Positions 36,215 to 44,608 of a stretch of 64,000 nucleotides of DNA are shown here, piece by piece (the first letter of the stretch is position 1; each line of letters opens with the position of its first letter). Below the pieces are notes generated by a model. It was not told the DNA's origin. It saw only the letters and a program-made list of their open reading frames with translations, and did no database searches. The translations under genes were made by a program, and so were the position numbers. The stretch comes from Verrucomicrobiota bacterium (GTDB lineage Bacteria > Verrucomicrobiota > Verrucomicrobiia > Limisphaerales > UBA1319), in assembly GCA_022711435.1 (NCBI GenBank), contig JAKLFB010000033.1:1-64000 (forward strand). Reading direction: 5' to 3'.

Positions 36215-37036
36215 ATGACGATCGATGTGCGCGCGGTGGATTCGCTCGATGATCCGGAGCTGGAGCCTTATCGGACCATGCGCTGGCAGGCGGAGCACCG
36301 CCAGCGTCGGATCTTTGTGGCCGAGGGTGAAAAGGTGGTCCGGCGATTGCTCGAAAGCGGCTGGGCCGTTGTCTCCCTGCTGCTGCCGGAGAAATGGTGG
36401 CGGGAATATGAGCCCCTGGTCCGGCGGCGGCGGCCGGCGCCGCGGGTGTTCACCGCCGAGAAGGCGGTGCTCGAACGGCTGACGGGCTTTTCGATGTATC
36501 AAGGCGTCCTGGCCGTGGGGCGGGTGCCGGAGCCCGAGCCGCTGGAGACATGGCTCGGGCGCTGGCCCCGCCCGAGATTCCTGGCCGCCATCGAGGGATT
36601 GAGCAACGCGGAGAATGTCGGCGTGGTGGTGCGGAACTGCGGGGCGTTCGGGGTCCACGGGCTGGTGGTGGGGGAGACGTGCGCCAGCGCCTATCTGCGC
36701 CGGGCGGTGCGCAGCTCGATGGGCGTGATCTTCCGGCAGCCGGTTCTCGAGGTCCAGAGCCTGGTCGAGGCGATCGGGCAGCTCCGCCGGCAGGGCATCC
36801 GCTGCCTGGGAGCGCATCCGCATGCCGACGACAGGCTCTTGAGCGCGACGGATCTGACCGGCGACTCCTGCCTCGTGTTCGGGAGCGAGGGCGAAGGATT
36901 GAGCGGGCCGGTCCAGACGGCCTGTGACGGGCTTGTGTCGGTGCCGATGGCCGCGGGGATCGACTCGCTCAACGTGGCGAGCGCCAGCGCCGTGTTCTTC
37001 TACGAGGCCAGGCGCCAGCGGGAATGGGCCGCATGA
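36215..37036 (+). CDS. SpoU/TrmH-family RNA 2'-O-methyltransferase
   Basis: 273 residues. The N-terminal SpoU substrate-binding domain (about 20-95) has FVAEGEKVVRRLL and FSMYQGVLAVG. The SPOUT catalytic domain has motif 1 NAENVGVVVRNCGAFG, motif 2 LVFGSEGEGLS and motif 3 VPMAAGIDSLNVASASAV, which make the knot that binds S-adenosylmethionine. It methylates a ribose 2'-OH in tRNA or rRNA; the target nucleotide cannot be deduced. The Arg at motif 1 (VVRNCGAFG) and the Ser-Leu-Asn at motif 3 are conserved. Convergent with the E3 gene downstream. Confidence 0.88.
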   Translation: MTIDVRAVDSLDDPELEPYRTMRWQAEHRQRRIFVAEGEKVVRRLLESGWAVVSLLLPEKWWREYEPLVRRRRPAPRVFTAEKAVLERLTGFSMYQGVLAVGRVPEPEPLETWLGRWPRPRFLAAIEGLSNAENVGVVVRNCGAFGVHGLVVGETCASAYLRRAVRSSMGVIFRQPVLEVQSLVEAIGQLRRQGIRCLGAHPHADDRLLSATDLTGDSCLVFGSEGEGLSGPVQTACDGLVSVPMAAGIDSLNVASASAVFFYEARRQREWAA

Positions 37037-37045
37037 CCGCCGGAC

Positions 37046-37061
37046 GCCGAGGGGGCTCGGC
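37046..37061. terminator. Hairpin between convergent methyltransferase and E3 genes
   Basis: GCCGAG (37046-37051) and CTCGGC (37056-37061) form a perfect stem around GGGG in the 28-base space between two converging stop codons. Position and symmetry suggest a bidirectional termination or 3'-end element; there is no long U-tract. Confidence 0.4.
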
Positions 37062-37064
37062 CTC

Positions 37065-38489
37065 TCATTCGGCGGGCGGCTTCCGCCGCGAGATGGAATG
37101 GGTGGCGCTCCCGTAAAACGATTCGGCGCACTCCATGATGGTCTCCGACAGCGTGGGATGAGGGTGGATACACTCGGCAAGGTCGCGCGCGGTGGCGCCC
37201 ATCTCCATCGCCAGCACGCCTTCGGCAATGAGCTCCCCGGCGCCCTGGCCGGAGATGCCAACCCCCAGGATCCGCTCCGTCTCCGGCTCGATGACGAGCT
37301 TGGTCATGCCGTCCGGACGGTCGAACGTGAGGGCGCGTCCGGATGCGGTCCAGGGGAACTTGGCGACCTCGAACGAGAGGCCGCGGTCGCGGGCCTCGGC
37401 CTCGGTGACGCCGCACCAGGCGACCTCGGGATCGGTGAACACGACGGCGGGGATGATGATGTCCTGGGAGGTGCTGTGCTCGCCGGCGAGGACCTCGATG
37501 GCGATGCGGGCTTCCTTGTGGGCTTTGTGCGCCAGGAGCGCGCCGCCGACGATGTCGCCGATGGCGCCGATGGCGGGGTCGGCGGTCTGCTGGCGCTCGT
37601 TGACCTTAATGAAGCCTTTATCGTCCCGCTCGACGCGCGTGTTTTCGAGGCCCAGATCCTCGCCGTTGGGGCTGCGGCCAACGCAGATCAGGACGCGGTC
37701 ATAGAGCTCGGTGAGGGTCTGGCCTCCGCCCTCGACCACGACCTCGATCTGCTTGTGCCGGGTCGCCATCGACTGGACCCTGGTGCTGACCCGCATCTGC
37801 TGGAAATTCTTCTGGGCGTACTTCAGCACGGGGCTGACGAGGTCGGGGTCGGCGCCCTTGAGGATCGTGTCCATGGCTTCGATGACGAAGACCCGGCTCC
37901 CGAGCGCGGCGTAGACGGTGCCCAGCTCCATGCCGATATAGCCGCCTCCAATGATCAGGAGACGCTCGGGCACATCCTCGAGCTGGAGCGCCTCGTTGGA
38001 TGTCATGATGCGCGGGTTGCCCAGGTCGAACGCGCGGGGCAGCGCCGCCTTCGACCCGACCGCCACCAGGGCGTGCTCGAACCGGACAAATTGCTGGCCC
38101 TGGGCGGTCTCGACGCGGAGGGTCTGCGAATCCTCGAAATAGCCGCGCCCATGCATGACCTGGACCTTGCGGCGCTGGGCGAGCCCGGCGATCCCCTGGC
38201 CCAGCTTCTCGAGGATCGACTCCTTCCAGAGCCGCATCTTGGCGAGGTCGAGCTGGGGCGGGCCAAACGTGATCCCGCGGAATGTCGAATCGCGCGCTTC
38301 GCTGACCAGCTTGGCGGCATGGAGGTATGCCTTCGAGGGGATGCAGCCGCGGTTGAGGCAGACGCCTCCCAGCCGCTGATCCTGCTCGACCAGGATGGCG
38401 GGCATCCCCTTGTCGGCTGCATAGAAGGCGGCGGCATAGCCGCCCGGGCCTGCGCCAACCACCACGAGTTTCGTTTCAATCAATGTCAT
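37065..38489 (-). CDS. lpdA: Dihydrolipoyl dehydrogenase (E3)
   Basis: 474 residues from Met 38489 (28 bases after the E2 stop). FAD-binding VVGAGPGGYAAA lies at 10-21, the redox-active disulfide Cys44-x4-Cys49 in GGVCLNRGCIPSK, the NAD-binding IIGGGYIGMELG around 175-186, and the interface motif HPHPTLSE near 448, whose His activates the dithiol. The usual T-C-L-N-x-G-C is here V-C-L-N-R-G-C. The enzyme reoxidises the lipoyl arm of the E2 subunit with NAD+. Length and all catalytic residues are normal. It is the second gene of an E2-E3 operon. Confidence 0.94.
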   Translation of the reverse strand: MTLIETKLVVVGAGPGGYAAAFYAADKGMPAILVEQDQRLGGVCLNRGCIPSKAYLHAAKLVSEARDSTFRGITFGPPQLDLAKMRLWKESILEKLGQGIAGLAQRRKVQVMHGRGYFEDSQTLRVETAQGQQFVRFEHALVAVGSKAALPRAFDLGNPRIMTSNEALQLEDVPERLLIIGGGYIGMELGTVYAALGSRVFVIEAMDTILKGADPDLVSPVLKYAQKNFQQMRVSTRVQSMATRHKQIEVVVEGGGQTLTELYDRVLICVGRSPNGEDLGLENTRVERDDKGFIKVNERQQTADPAIGAIGDIVGGALLAHKAHKEARIAIEVLAGEHSTSQDIIIPAVVFTDPEVAWCGVTEAEARDRGLSFEVAKFPWTASGRALTFDRPDGMTKLVIEPETERILGVGISGQGAGELIAEGVLAMEMGATARDLAECIHPHPTLSETIMECAESFYGSATHSISRRKPPAE

Positions 38490-38517
38490 AAATCGCTCTT
38501 CGGTTCGGCGGGCGGTG

Positions 38518-39852
38518 TCAGCCGATTTGCACGTCCGCTTCGGGGAACTGCTCGAGGGACTCAACGATCCGCACGATGAACCGCGCCGCGCTCCCGCCGT
38601 CGATCAGCCGGTGGTCGTAAGAAAGCCCCAGCGGCATCAGGGTCCGCGGCTCGATCCGGCCCTCGCGCACGACCGGCTTGAGCGCGCCCCGCCCGACGCC
38701 GAGGATGGCGGCTTCGGGCCGGTTGATGATCGGGGTGAAATGGGCGCCGCCGATGCCGCCCTGGTTGGTGACGGTGAAGGTGCCGCCTTTCAGGTCCTCG
38801 AGGCCGATCTTGCGGAGGCGGGCCTTCTCCGCCAGTTCCTGCAGCTCTTGCGACAGCGCCAGCAGATCCTTGCGATCCACATCACGGATCACCGGCACGA
38901 TCAGGCCAGCCTCGGTGTCCACCGCGATCCCGATGTGGTAATACTCCTTCGTGACGATCTCGCCTGCGGCCTCGTCGAGGCTGCTGTTGAAGATGGGGAA
39001 CTGTTTCAAGGCGCCCACCACGGCCTTGAGGACAAACGGGGTCAGCGTCAGCCGGGCGCCGAGCTTCTCGTAGGCGGCGCCATGCCGCTTGCGCAGCTCC
39101 AGCAGCCGGGTCACGTCGGCCTCGTCGAACTGGGTGACGTGCGGGATGACGTTCCAGGACTCGGCCATCCGGCGGCTGATCGTCGCGCGGAGTGAGGTCA
39201 TGGGCTTCCGAGCGACCGGACCCCATTGGGCGAAATCGATCGAGACGGCCGCGGGCGGAGCGGCCCGGACGGGGCCGGAGGGCGCGGCGGCGGCAGGCGC
39301 CGGCCGCGGCGCCGCCGCCAGCTTCTGAAGCCGCTGGATGTAATCCCGCAGATCCTCCATGACGATGCGGCCGCCGCGCTCGCGGCCTCGGATCTTCGAC
39401 AGGTCCAGGCCCAGCTCGCGAGCCAGCTTGCGGATGGCCGGCGAGGCGGCCGCCGCGTGCGAGGATCCATCGGCGCCGGATGGCTCAGGCTCCGCCTCCG
39501 AGACGGGCGGCTCGGCGCCCGGGGATGGCGCCGGCTCGGGCGGGGGCGGCGGGGCGGGCTTGCTCGCCGGCGCCGTCTTCGGACCGGACCGCCCCCGGGC
39601 AGGAGCCTCCTCCTCACCCTCTCTCGAGGCCAGGGTCAGGATCCGCTGGCCGACCGCGATCTTCTGGCCTTCCTTGACGTGGATTTGAGTCACGCGGCCG
39701 GCCTGGGGCGAGGGGATGGGGGCCACCGCCTTCTCGTTCTCGAGCTCGAGAAGGATCTGGCCCTGGGCGACCGTATCGCCGACCTTGACAGCAATGCTCA
39801 CGACGGAGCCCGAGTCAGCTCCTTCCCCGAGATTGGGCAGTTTGACATCCAT
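38518..39852 (-). CDS. Dihydrolipoamide acyltransferase (E2) of a 2-oxoacid dehydrogenase complex
   Basis: 444 residues. The lipoyl domain (1-78) carries the lipoylated Lys41 in LELENEKAVAPI; the common motif is ETDKA, here ENEKA. A Pro/Ala-rich linker leads to the E3-binding domain (about 138-175, IRKLARELGLDLSKIRG). After a second Pro/Ala linker, the catalytic CAT-family domain (about 215-444) ends with DHRLIDGG, containing the active-site His and Asp. The pyruvate complex is the likeliest (AceF type), but an oxoglutarate or branched-chain complex cannot be excluded. No E1 gene is nearby; the operon contains only E2 and E3. Confidence 0.88.
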   Translation of the reverse strand: MDVKLPNLGEGADSGSVVSIAVKVGDTVAQGQILLELENEKAVAPIPSPQAGRVTQIHVKEGQKIAVGQRILTLASREGEEEAPARGRSGPKTAPASKPAPPPPPEPAPSPGAEPPVSEAEPEPSGADGSSHAAAASPAIRKLARELGLDLSKIRGRERGGRIVMEDLRDYIQRLQKLAAAPRPAPAAAAPSGPVRAAPPAAVSIDFAQWGPVARKPMTSLRATISRRMAESWNVIPHVTQFDEADVTRLLELRKRHGAAYEKLGARLTLTPFVLKAVVGALKQFPIFNSSLDEAAGEIVTKEYYHIGIAVDTEAGLIVPVIRDVDRKDLLALSQELQELAEKARLRKIGLEDLKGGTFTVTNQGGIGGAHFTPIINRPEAAILGVGRGALKPVVREGRIEPRTLMPLGLSYDHRLIDGGSAARFIVRIVESLEQFPEADVQIG

Positions 39853-39991
39853 ATTCAGTTGGCTTCGCGCAGATCAGCTTACCGGCGCGGCGGCGAATCG
39901 CAACACCGAAGCAGCCCGGCGCGAGCGCCGTTTTTTTGCTCGCCTGCCTGCCCGCCGGCCGCTATTTCATTGCGCGGATCTCATCCGCATT

Positions 39992-40996
39992 ATGAAGACA
40001 TTCATTTGGCTGAGCTGGATTTGCTGCCTGGCGGCCGCCGCGGCCCAGGCCGCGCCCGATCGCGTTGTCTACACCGGCCAGCAAGGCCCCGGCCGCGGTC
40101 GCCACATCGTCCTGCTTGCGGGCGACGAGGAGTACCGGTCCGAGGAAGGCTTGCCGATGCTGGCCAAAATCCTGGCCGTGCGCCACGGGTTCACCTGCAC
40201 GGTGGCCTTCTCGATCCGCCCCTCCGATGGCACGATCGATCCCGTCTGCCAGACCAATCTCCCCGGCATCGCGGCCCTCGACGATGCCGACCTGGTCGTG
40301 CTCGGCCTCCGCTTCCGCGAGCTGCCGGATTCCCAGATGAAGCATTTCGTCGATTACCTCAACGCGGGCAAGCCCGTCATCGGCCTGCGCACCTCGACGC
40401 ACGCCTTCGCCTACAGCCGCGACAAGAAAAGCCCCTATGCCCGCTTCGATTACCGCAGCCAGGAGTGGCCGGGCGGGTTCGGCCAGCAGGTCCTGGGGGA
40501 AACCTGGGTCAGCCACCATGGCGCCCACGGCAAGGAAAGCACCCGCGGCATCCTCGAACCCGCCCACCGCAACCACCCGGTGCTGAAGGGCGTCACCGAC
40601 ATCTGGGGGCCGTCGGACGTCTACACCGTCTCCCATCTGCCTGCGGACGCCGCCGTCCTGGTGCGCGGCCAGGTGCTGTCCGGAATGAAACCATCCGATT
40701 CGCCTGTGGCCGGGCCCAAGAACGACCCGCTCATGCCATTGGTCTGGGCACGCTCCTGGCGGGGCGATGCCGGCCGGACCTCCACCATCGTCACCACCAC
40801 GATGGGCGCCGCCGTCGATCTCGAGAGCGAAGGCCTGCGCCGGCTCCTGGTCAATGCCTGCTACTGGGCCCTGGGCTTGGCCGATCAGATCCCCGCGCGC
40901 GCCAACGTCGATTACGTCGGCCCCTACCGGCCCACCTATTTCGGCTTCGGCAAGTTCATTCCCAATGTCCGGCCCGCCGATCTGGCCTTGCCCTGA
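39992..40996 (+). CDS. Secreted ThuA-like domain protein
   Basis: 334 residues from Met 39992, giving the signal peptide MKTFIWLSWICCLAAAAAQA. The mature part is a ThuA-like (class I glutamine amidotransferase-like) fold: HIVLLAGDEEYRSEEGL, ADLVVLGLRFRELPD, and IGLRTSTHAF at the position of the nucleophile elbow, followed by GAHGKESTRGI. The usual amidotransferase Cys is absent at the elbow, as in other ThuA proteins, whose function (trehalose or disaccharide utilisation) is not settled. It is followed 34 bases later by a sugar isomerase-like gene, probably in one operon. Confidence 0.78.
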   Translation: MKTFIWLSWICCLAAAAAQAAPDRVVYTGQQGPGRGRHIVLLAGDEEYRSEEGLPMLAKILAVRHGFTCTVAFSIRPSDGTIDPVCQTNLPGIAALDDADLVVLGLRFRELPDSQMKHFVDYLNAGKPVIGLRTSTHAFAYSRDKKSPYARFDYRSQEWPGGFGQQVLGETWVSHHGAHGKESTRGILEPAHRNHPVLKGVTDIWGPSDVYTVSHLPADAAVLVRGQVLSGMKPSDSPVAGPKNDPLMPLVWARSWRGDAGRTSTIVTTTMGAAVDLESEGLRRLLVNACYWALGLADQIPARANVDYVGPYRPTYFGFGKFIPNVRPADLALP

Positions 40997-41030
40997 ACCC
41001 CGTTTCGAGGCCGTGCGCAACCCTGATGCC

Positions 41031-41996
41031 ATGAAATCCAAGATCTCCCGCCGCGGCTTTTTCGGAGCCGGCCTGGGCGCAGCCGCTGTCTCCCTTGCCG
41101 CATCGCGCCTGGCCGGCGCCGATGGCCCATCGCCCGCGCCGCCTGCCCGCCGATCGATTCGCCTCGGCGGGCCCGTCTCCATCCGCACCGACGATCCCGC
41201 CGAGATCGCCCGCTTCCACCGGCGAATCGGCTACCGGGCCGCCTACTGTCCGAACCTCGATCTGAAGGACGCGGACCGCATCCGCGCCTATGCGTCGGCC
41301 TTCGAGCAGGAAGGAGTCGTCCTTGCCGAGGTCGGCCGCTGGGTGAACCTCATGGATGCCGACCCGGCCAAGCGCAAGGCGAACCTCGAGCGCGTGACGG
41401 ACGGGCTTGCCTTGGCGGAATCGATCGGCGCGCTCTGCTGCGTCGATATTGCCGGCTCGCGCCACCCCACCATCTGGTACGGACCGCATCCCGGCAACGT
41501 CAGCCCCGAGTTCTTCGACGCCGCAGTCGAGAATGCCCGGAAGATCATCGATGCCGTCCGCCCCCGGCGCGCCAAGTTCGCTTACGAGATGATGGGCTGG
41601 GCCATTCCGGACAGTGTCGATTCGTATCTCGAGCTGATCCGGGCCGTGGACCGCCAGGCCTTCGCGGTCCATTTGGATCCCTGCAATCTGATCAACTCTC
41701 CGAATCGGTTTTTCGGCCAGACCGCGCTGCTGAACGATTGTTTTGACCGGCTGGGGCGGTGGATCGTGAGCTGTCATGCGAAGGACCTGGCCTGGGAGGT
41801 CGAGATGAACGTCCATTTCCGCGAGGTCCGGCCCGGGACCGGGGAGTTCGACTACGGCACCTACTTGCGGCGGCTCGCCGAACTGCCGCAGCAGCCGCCC
41901 CTGATGCTCGAGCATCTGCCCAACCCTCAGGAATACGACCAGGCCCGCCAGCACATCCTGGACCTGGGCCGCGCAGCCGGCCTGTCGTTTGATTAA
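41031..41996 (+). CDS. Tat-exported xylose isomerase-like TIM barrel protein
   Basis: 321 residues from Met 41031. The N-terminus KISRRGFFGAGLGAAAVSL is a twin-arginine signal (SRRGFF), so the protein is probably folded with a metal before export. The rest is an AP-endonuclease-2/xylose isomerase-like barrel: VLAEVGRWVNLMD, RAKFAYEMMGW with a metal-ligand Glu, FAVHLDPCNLIN, WIVSCHAKDLAWE and PPLMLEHLPN, supplying the usual Glu, Asp and His metal ligands. Likely a sugar or cyclitol epimerase/isomerase acting with the ThuA protein; the substrate is unknown. Its TAA stop overlaps the first base of the inverted-repeat element. Confidence 0.78.
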   Translation: MKSKISRRGFFGAGLGAAAVSLAASRLAGADGPSPAPPARRSIRLGGPVSIRTDDPAEIARFHRRIGYRAAYCPNLDLKDADRIRAYASAFEQEGVVLAEVGRWVNLMDADPAKRKANLERVTDGLALAESIGALCCVDIAGSRHPTIWYGPHPGNVSPEFFDAAVENARKIIDAVRPRRAKFAYEMMGWAIPDSVDSYLELIRAVDRQAFAVHLDPCNLINSPNRFFGQTALLNDCFDRLGRWIVSCHAKDLAWEVEMNVHFREVRPGTGEFDYGTYLRRLAELPQQPPLMLEHLPNPQEYDQARQHILDLGRAAGLSFD

Positions 41997-42297
41997 GGGT
42001 CTGTGCAAAAATTAATTCCGATTTTGGCGGGAGCGCCGCCGGGCCAGATGCGAGGCGCCTGCCTGCCGCGGCGGCGCAGGCAGGCAAGGGAGGGAGTGTA
42101 TCCCCCTGCGATACTCGACCGACCGAGCCACGAAGCAGATGGCCCGGCGCCGCCCCGCCCCTGCGGGCTGGGGGCCTTGGGCGCGCTAGCTTTGTTGCTC
42201 CTCGCTCGCAGACCGCACGGGTATGCTCGCTCGTCGCGCCTTGCCAGCCCGCCCAATCCCCTCCAACAAAATCGGAATTAATTTTTGCACAGACCCT
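41996..42297. mobile_element. 302-bp element with perfect 30-bp terminal inverted repeats
   Basis: 41996-42025 and 42268-42297 are exact reverse complements over 30 bases; the ends begin AGGGTCTGTGCA and are AT-rich inside. The interior is GC-rich and contains a perfect 10-bp hairpin (GCCTGCCTGC 42057-42066, GCAGGCAGGC 42076-42085). It has no open frame with coding character. It fills the whole space between two convergent genes, and each stop codon straddles an end of the element. I saw no target-site duplication. A non-autonomous MITE is the best reading; a structured RNA or a bidirectional terminator module is the alternative. Confidence 0.7.
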
Positions 42298-43606
42298 AAG
42301 GCGGCGGCTCGGCCGGTTCGCCCCCGGCATCCGACCGGTCGACCACGCATGCGGTGACCAGATCCGCGACGCTGTTGACCGTCGTGCGCGCCATGTCCAG
42401 GAGGCGGTCCGCCCCCAGGACCAGGGCGATCCCTTCCGACGGGAGGCCGAAGTTCACCAGCAGCCCGACGATCAGCGGCAGGGATCCGCCCGGAATCCCG
42501 GCGACCGCCACCGCGCTCAGCACGGCCAATCCCACCAGCAAGGCCTGCTCGGGGAGGCTCAGCGGCAAGCCGTAGACCTGCGCGATGAACAGGACCACGC
42601 ATCCCTCATACAGGGCTGTCCCGCTCATGTTCATCGTCGCGCCCAGCGGGAGGACGAACCCGGCCGTGGGCGCCGAGATCCCGAGGTTCTCCCGCGCCAC
42701 CTGGATGCTCGTGGGCAGCGTCGCGTTGCTCGAGCTGGTCGAAAAGGCCGTCACCAGCACCGTCCGGATGGCGCGGAAGAAACGGCGGGGCGACTGCCCG
42801 GCCAGGCAGCGGATCGCCAGCGACAGGACGCCGAACAGGTGGATGGCCATCGCCGCTAGAACCCCCGCCAGAAACAGCAGCAGCGACTGCAGGTAATCCC
42901 ATCCCAGGCGCGCCACCACGCCGAAGATCATGGCGGGAACCGCATAGGGCGCCAGCCGCATGGCGGCGTGGATCAATCCCGTCATCAGATCGGTCAGGAC
43001 CGTCATCGCCCGGCCGAGCCCCTGGCGGGCGCCTTCGCCCAGCTGGAGGCCCACCCCGCCGATCAGCAGCGCGAACCCGATCAGCGGCAGCATCTGGAAC
43101 TCGACGATCGCCTTGAGCAGGTTGGCGGGCAGCAGCAGATCCACCAGGAGTCGCAGGCTGAAACTTTCGAGCCGGTTGGCCTGGGCCTCGAGCTCGCCCG
43201 CCCGCCCCCCGTACCGCTCGAGCATCGCCTGGCGCGATTCCGGATCCATCACCTCGCCGGGGTTCAGGAGGTTCAGGATCAGCAGGCCCAGGGTGGCGCC
43301 GATGATCATGTTGGCGGCGAACAGCGCAAAGGTGCGCCAGGCCAGGGGGCCCAGCCGGTCCAGGCGGCCCAGCTGCAGCATGCCGTTGGTCAGCGAGGCG
43401 AACACCAGCGGCGCCACAACCCAGAACAGCAGCCGCAGAAACACCTGGCCCAGCGGATCGCAAATCTGCGCGGCGAACCACTCGATGCCCGGCGCCGCCT
43501 CCGGGCGCCAGCTCGCCAACCACCGCGCGCCGATGCCCGCCAGCAACCCCGCTGCGAATCCCCGCAGAATCCGAACCGCCAGGCGATGGGTGTCGTGGCC
43601 GGACAT
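42296..43606 (-). CDS. Dicarboxylate/amino acid:cation symporter (SDF/DAACS family)
   Basis: 436 residues with about eight helices and two re-entrant hairpins. The first hairpin has FSTSSSNATLPTS, TM7 has GATMNMSGTALYEG (the NMDGT-like cation site, here NMSGT), and TM8 has GADRLLDMARTTVNSVADL, matching the substrate-binding region with the conserved D and R-T-x-x-N. The family imports glutamate, aspartate, C4-dicarboxylates or serine/threonine with sodium or protons. The NMSGT variant leaves substrate choice open. Its TAG stop touches the 302-bp element. It is the last gene of the minus-strand glycan cluster, four bases after the WecA-like gene. Confidence 0.85.
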   Translation of the reverse strand: MSGHDTHRLAVRILRGFAAGLLAGIGARWLASWRPEAAPGIEWFAAQICDPLGQVFLRLLFWVVAPLVFASLTNGMLQLGRLDRLGPLAWRTFALFAANMIIGATLGLLILNLLNPGEVMDPESRQAMLERYGGRAGELEAQANRLESFSLRLLVDLLLPANLLKAIVEFQMLPLIGFALLIGGVGLQLGEGARQGLGRAMTVLTDLMTGLIHAAMRLAPYAVPAMIFGVVARLGWDYLQSLLLFLAGVLAAMAIHLFGVLSLAIRCLAGQSPRRFFRAIRTVLVTAFSTSSSNATLPTSIQVARENLGISAPTAGFVLPLGATMNMSGTALYEGCVVLFIAQVYGLPLSLPEQALLVGLAVLSAVAVAGIPGGSLPLIVGLLVNFGLPSEGIALVLGADRLLDMARTTVNSVADLVTACVVDRSDAGGEPAEPPP

Positions 43607-43610
43607 AAGG

Positions 43611-44606
43611 CTAGGTCGCTCCCCATTGCAGCCCCACGGCCAGCCCCCCCAGCGCCAGAGCCGCCCCCCAGATCAGGGCCACGGCCTGCGCCTGGCTCCA
43701 GCCGCGCCGCACGAGCCGATGAGACAGGTGATGCGTGTCGCCCACGTAGATGGGCGCCCCCCGCCGCCACCGGTCGGCCACCACCCACGCCAGATCGCCC
43801 AGCGGCACTGCCAGCAGCAGCAGCGGGGTCGCCACCGCCCACGGCCGCGCATTCTCCGACGTGTAGAAATGCGGCAGGATGGTCAGCACCGCCAGCAGAT
43901 ATCCCGCCAGATGGCTGCCCGCATCCCCCAGAAACACCTTCGCCCGGGGGAAGTTGAACGGCAGGAAACCCAGCAGCGCGCCGGCCGCCAGAAAGGCCGC
44001 CAGCGCCACCAGGTACTGCCCCATGTGGGCCGCCAGCACGGCAACCAGCCCCGATGCGATCACCCCTAGCCCCGCGCAAAGACCGTTCATGTTGTCCAGG
44101 AAATTCATCGCGTTGGTCACGGCCAGCACCCAGAGCACGGTGGCCGCGTAGCTGAAGACCGCCGACGGAACAAACAGCGTGATCCGAACGCCCGCCGCCG
44201 CCACCAGCACCGCCACGGCGCACTGGCCGGCCAGCTTGACCCCCGCCCGCAGCTCGCATCGGTCGTCCCACCACCCGAGAGCGACCATGCCCACTGCGCC
44301 GAGGAGCAGGATGCCCAGCTGCCCGGCCCGGCGTTCCAGGCCGTATTCGAGTGCCGCCTGGGTGTCGCTTCCCAGCCACCCTGCCTGCAGCCCCACGGCC
44401 CCGGCCAGCACCGGCAACAGCAGGCCGCTCAGCACCGCAAGCCCGCCTGCGAGCGGCACCGGCTCGAGATGAATCTTGCGATGGCCCGGATCGTCCACCA
44501 CGCCGGCATGCACGCACCACCGGCGCCAGAGCGGCAGCGTGCCGGCTGCGGCCAGCCCCGCTCCCGCCAGAGCGCCCAGATAGATCCAGACCGGTAACGA
44601 TTGCAT
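43611..44606 (-). CDS. WecA/MraY-like polyprenyl-phosphate sugar-1-phosphate transferase
   Basis: 331 residues with about ten helices. Family motifs in the cytoplasmic loops are DDPGHRKIHLEPVPLAGG near residue 38, WWDDRCELRAGVKL, NFLDNMNGLCAG, FLGDAGSHLAGY and the late His-rich THHLSHRLVRRG, which together bind Mg and the nucleotide sugar. They define the phospho-N-acetyl-hexosamine transferases that load a sugar-1-phosphate on undecaprenyl phosphate, the first step of surface polysaccharide or protein-glycan assembly. It follows the GT4 gene by two bases. Confidence 0.88.
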   Translation of the reverse strand: MQSLPVWIYLGALAGAGLAAAGTLPLWRRWCVHAGVVDDPGHRKIHLEPVPLAGGLAVLSGLLLPVLAGAVGLQAGWLGSDTQAALEYGLERRAGQLGILLLGAVGMVALGWWDDRCELRAGVKLAGQCAVAVLVAAAGVRITLFVPSAVFSYAATVLWVLAVTNAMNFLDNMNGLCAGLGVIASGLVAVLAAHMGQYLVALAAFLAAGALLGFLPFNFPRAKVFLGDAGSHLAGYLLAVLTILPHFYTSENARPWAVATPLLLLAVPLGDLAWVVADRWRRGAPIYVGDTHHLSHRLVRRGWSQAQAVALIWGAALALGGLAVGLQWGAT

Positions 44607-44608
44607 GA

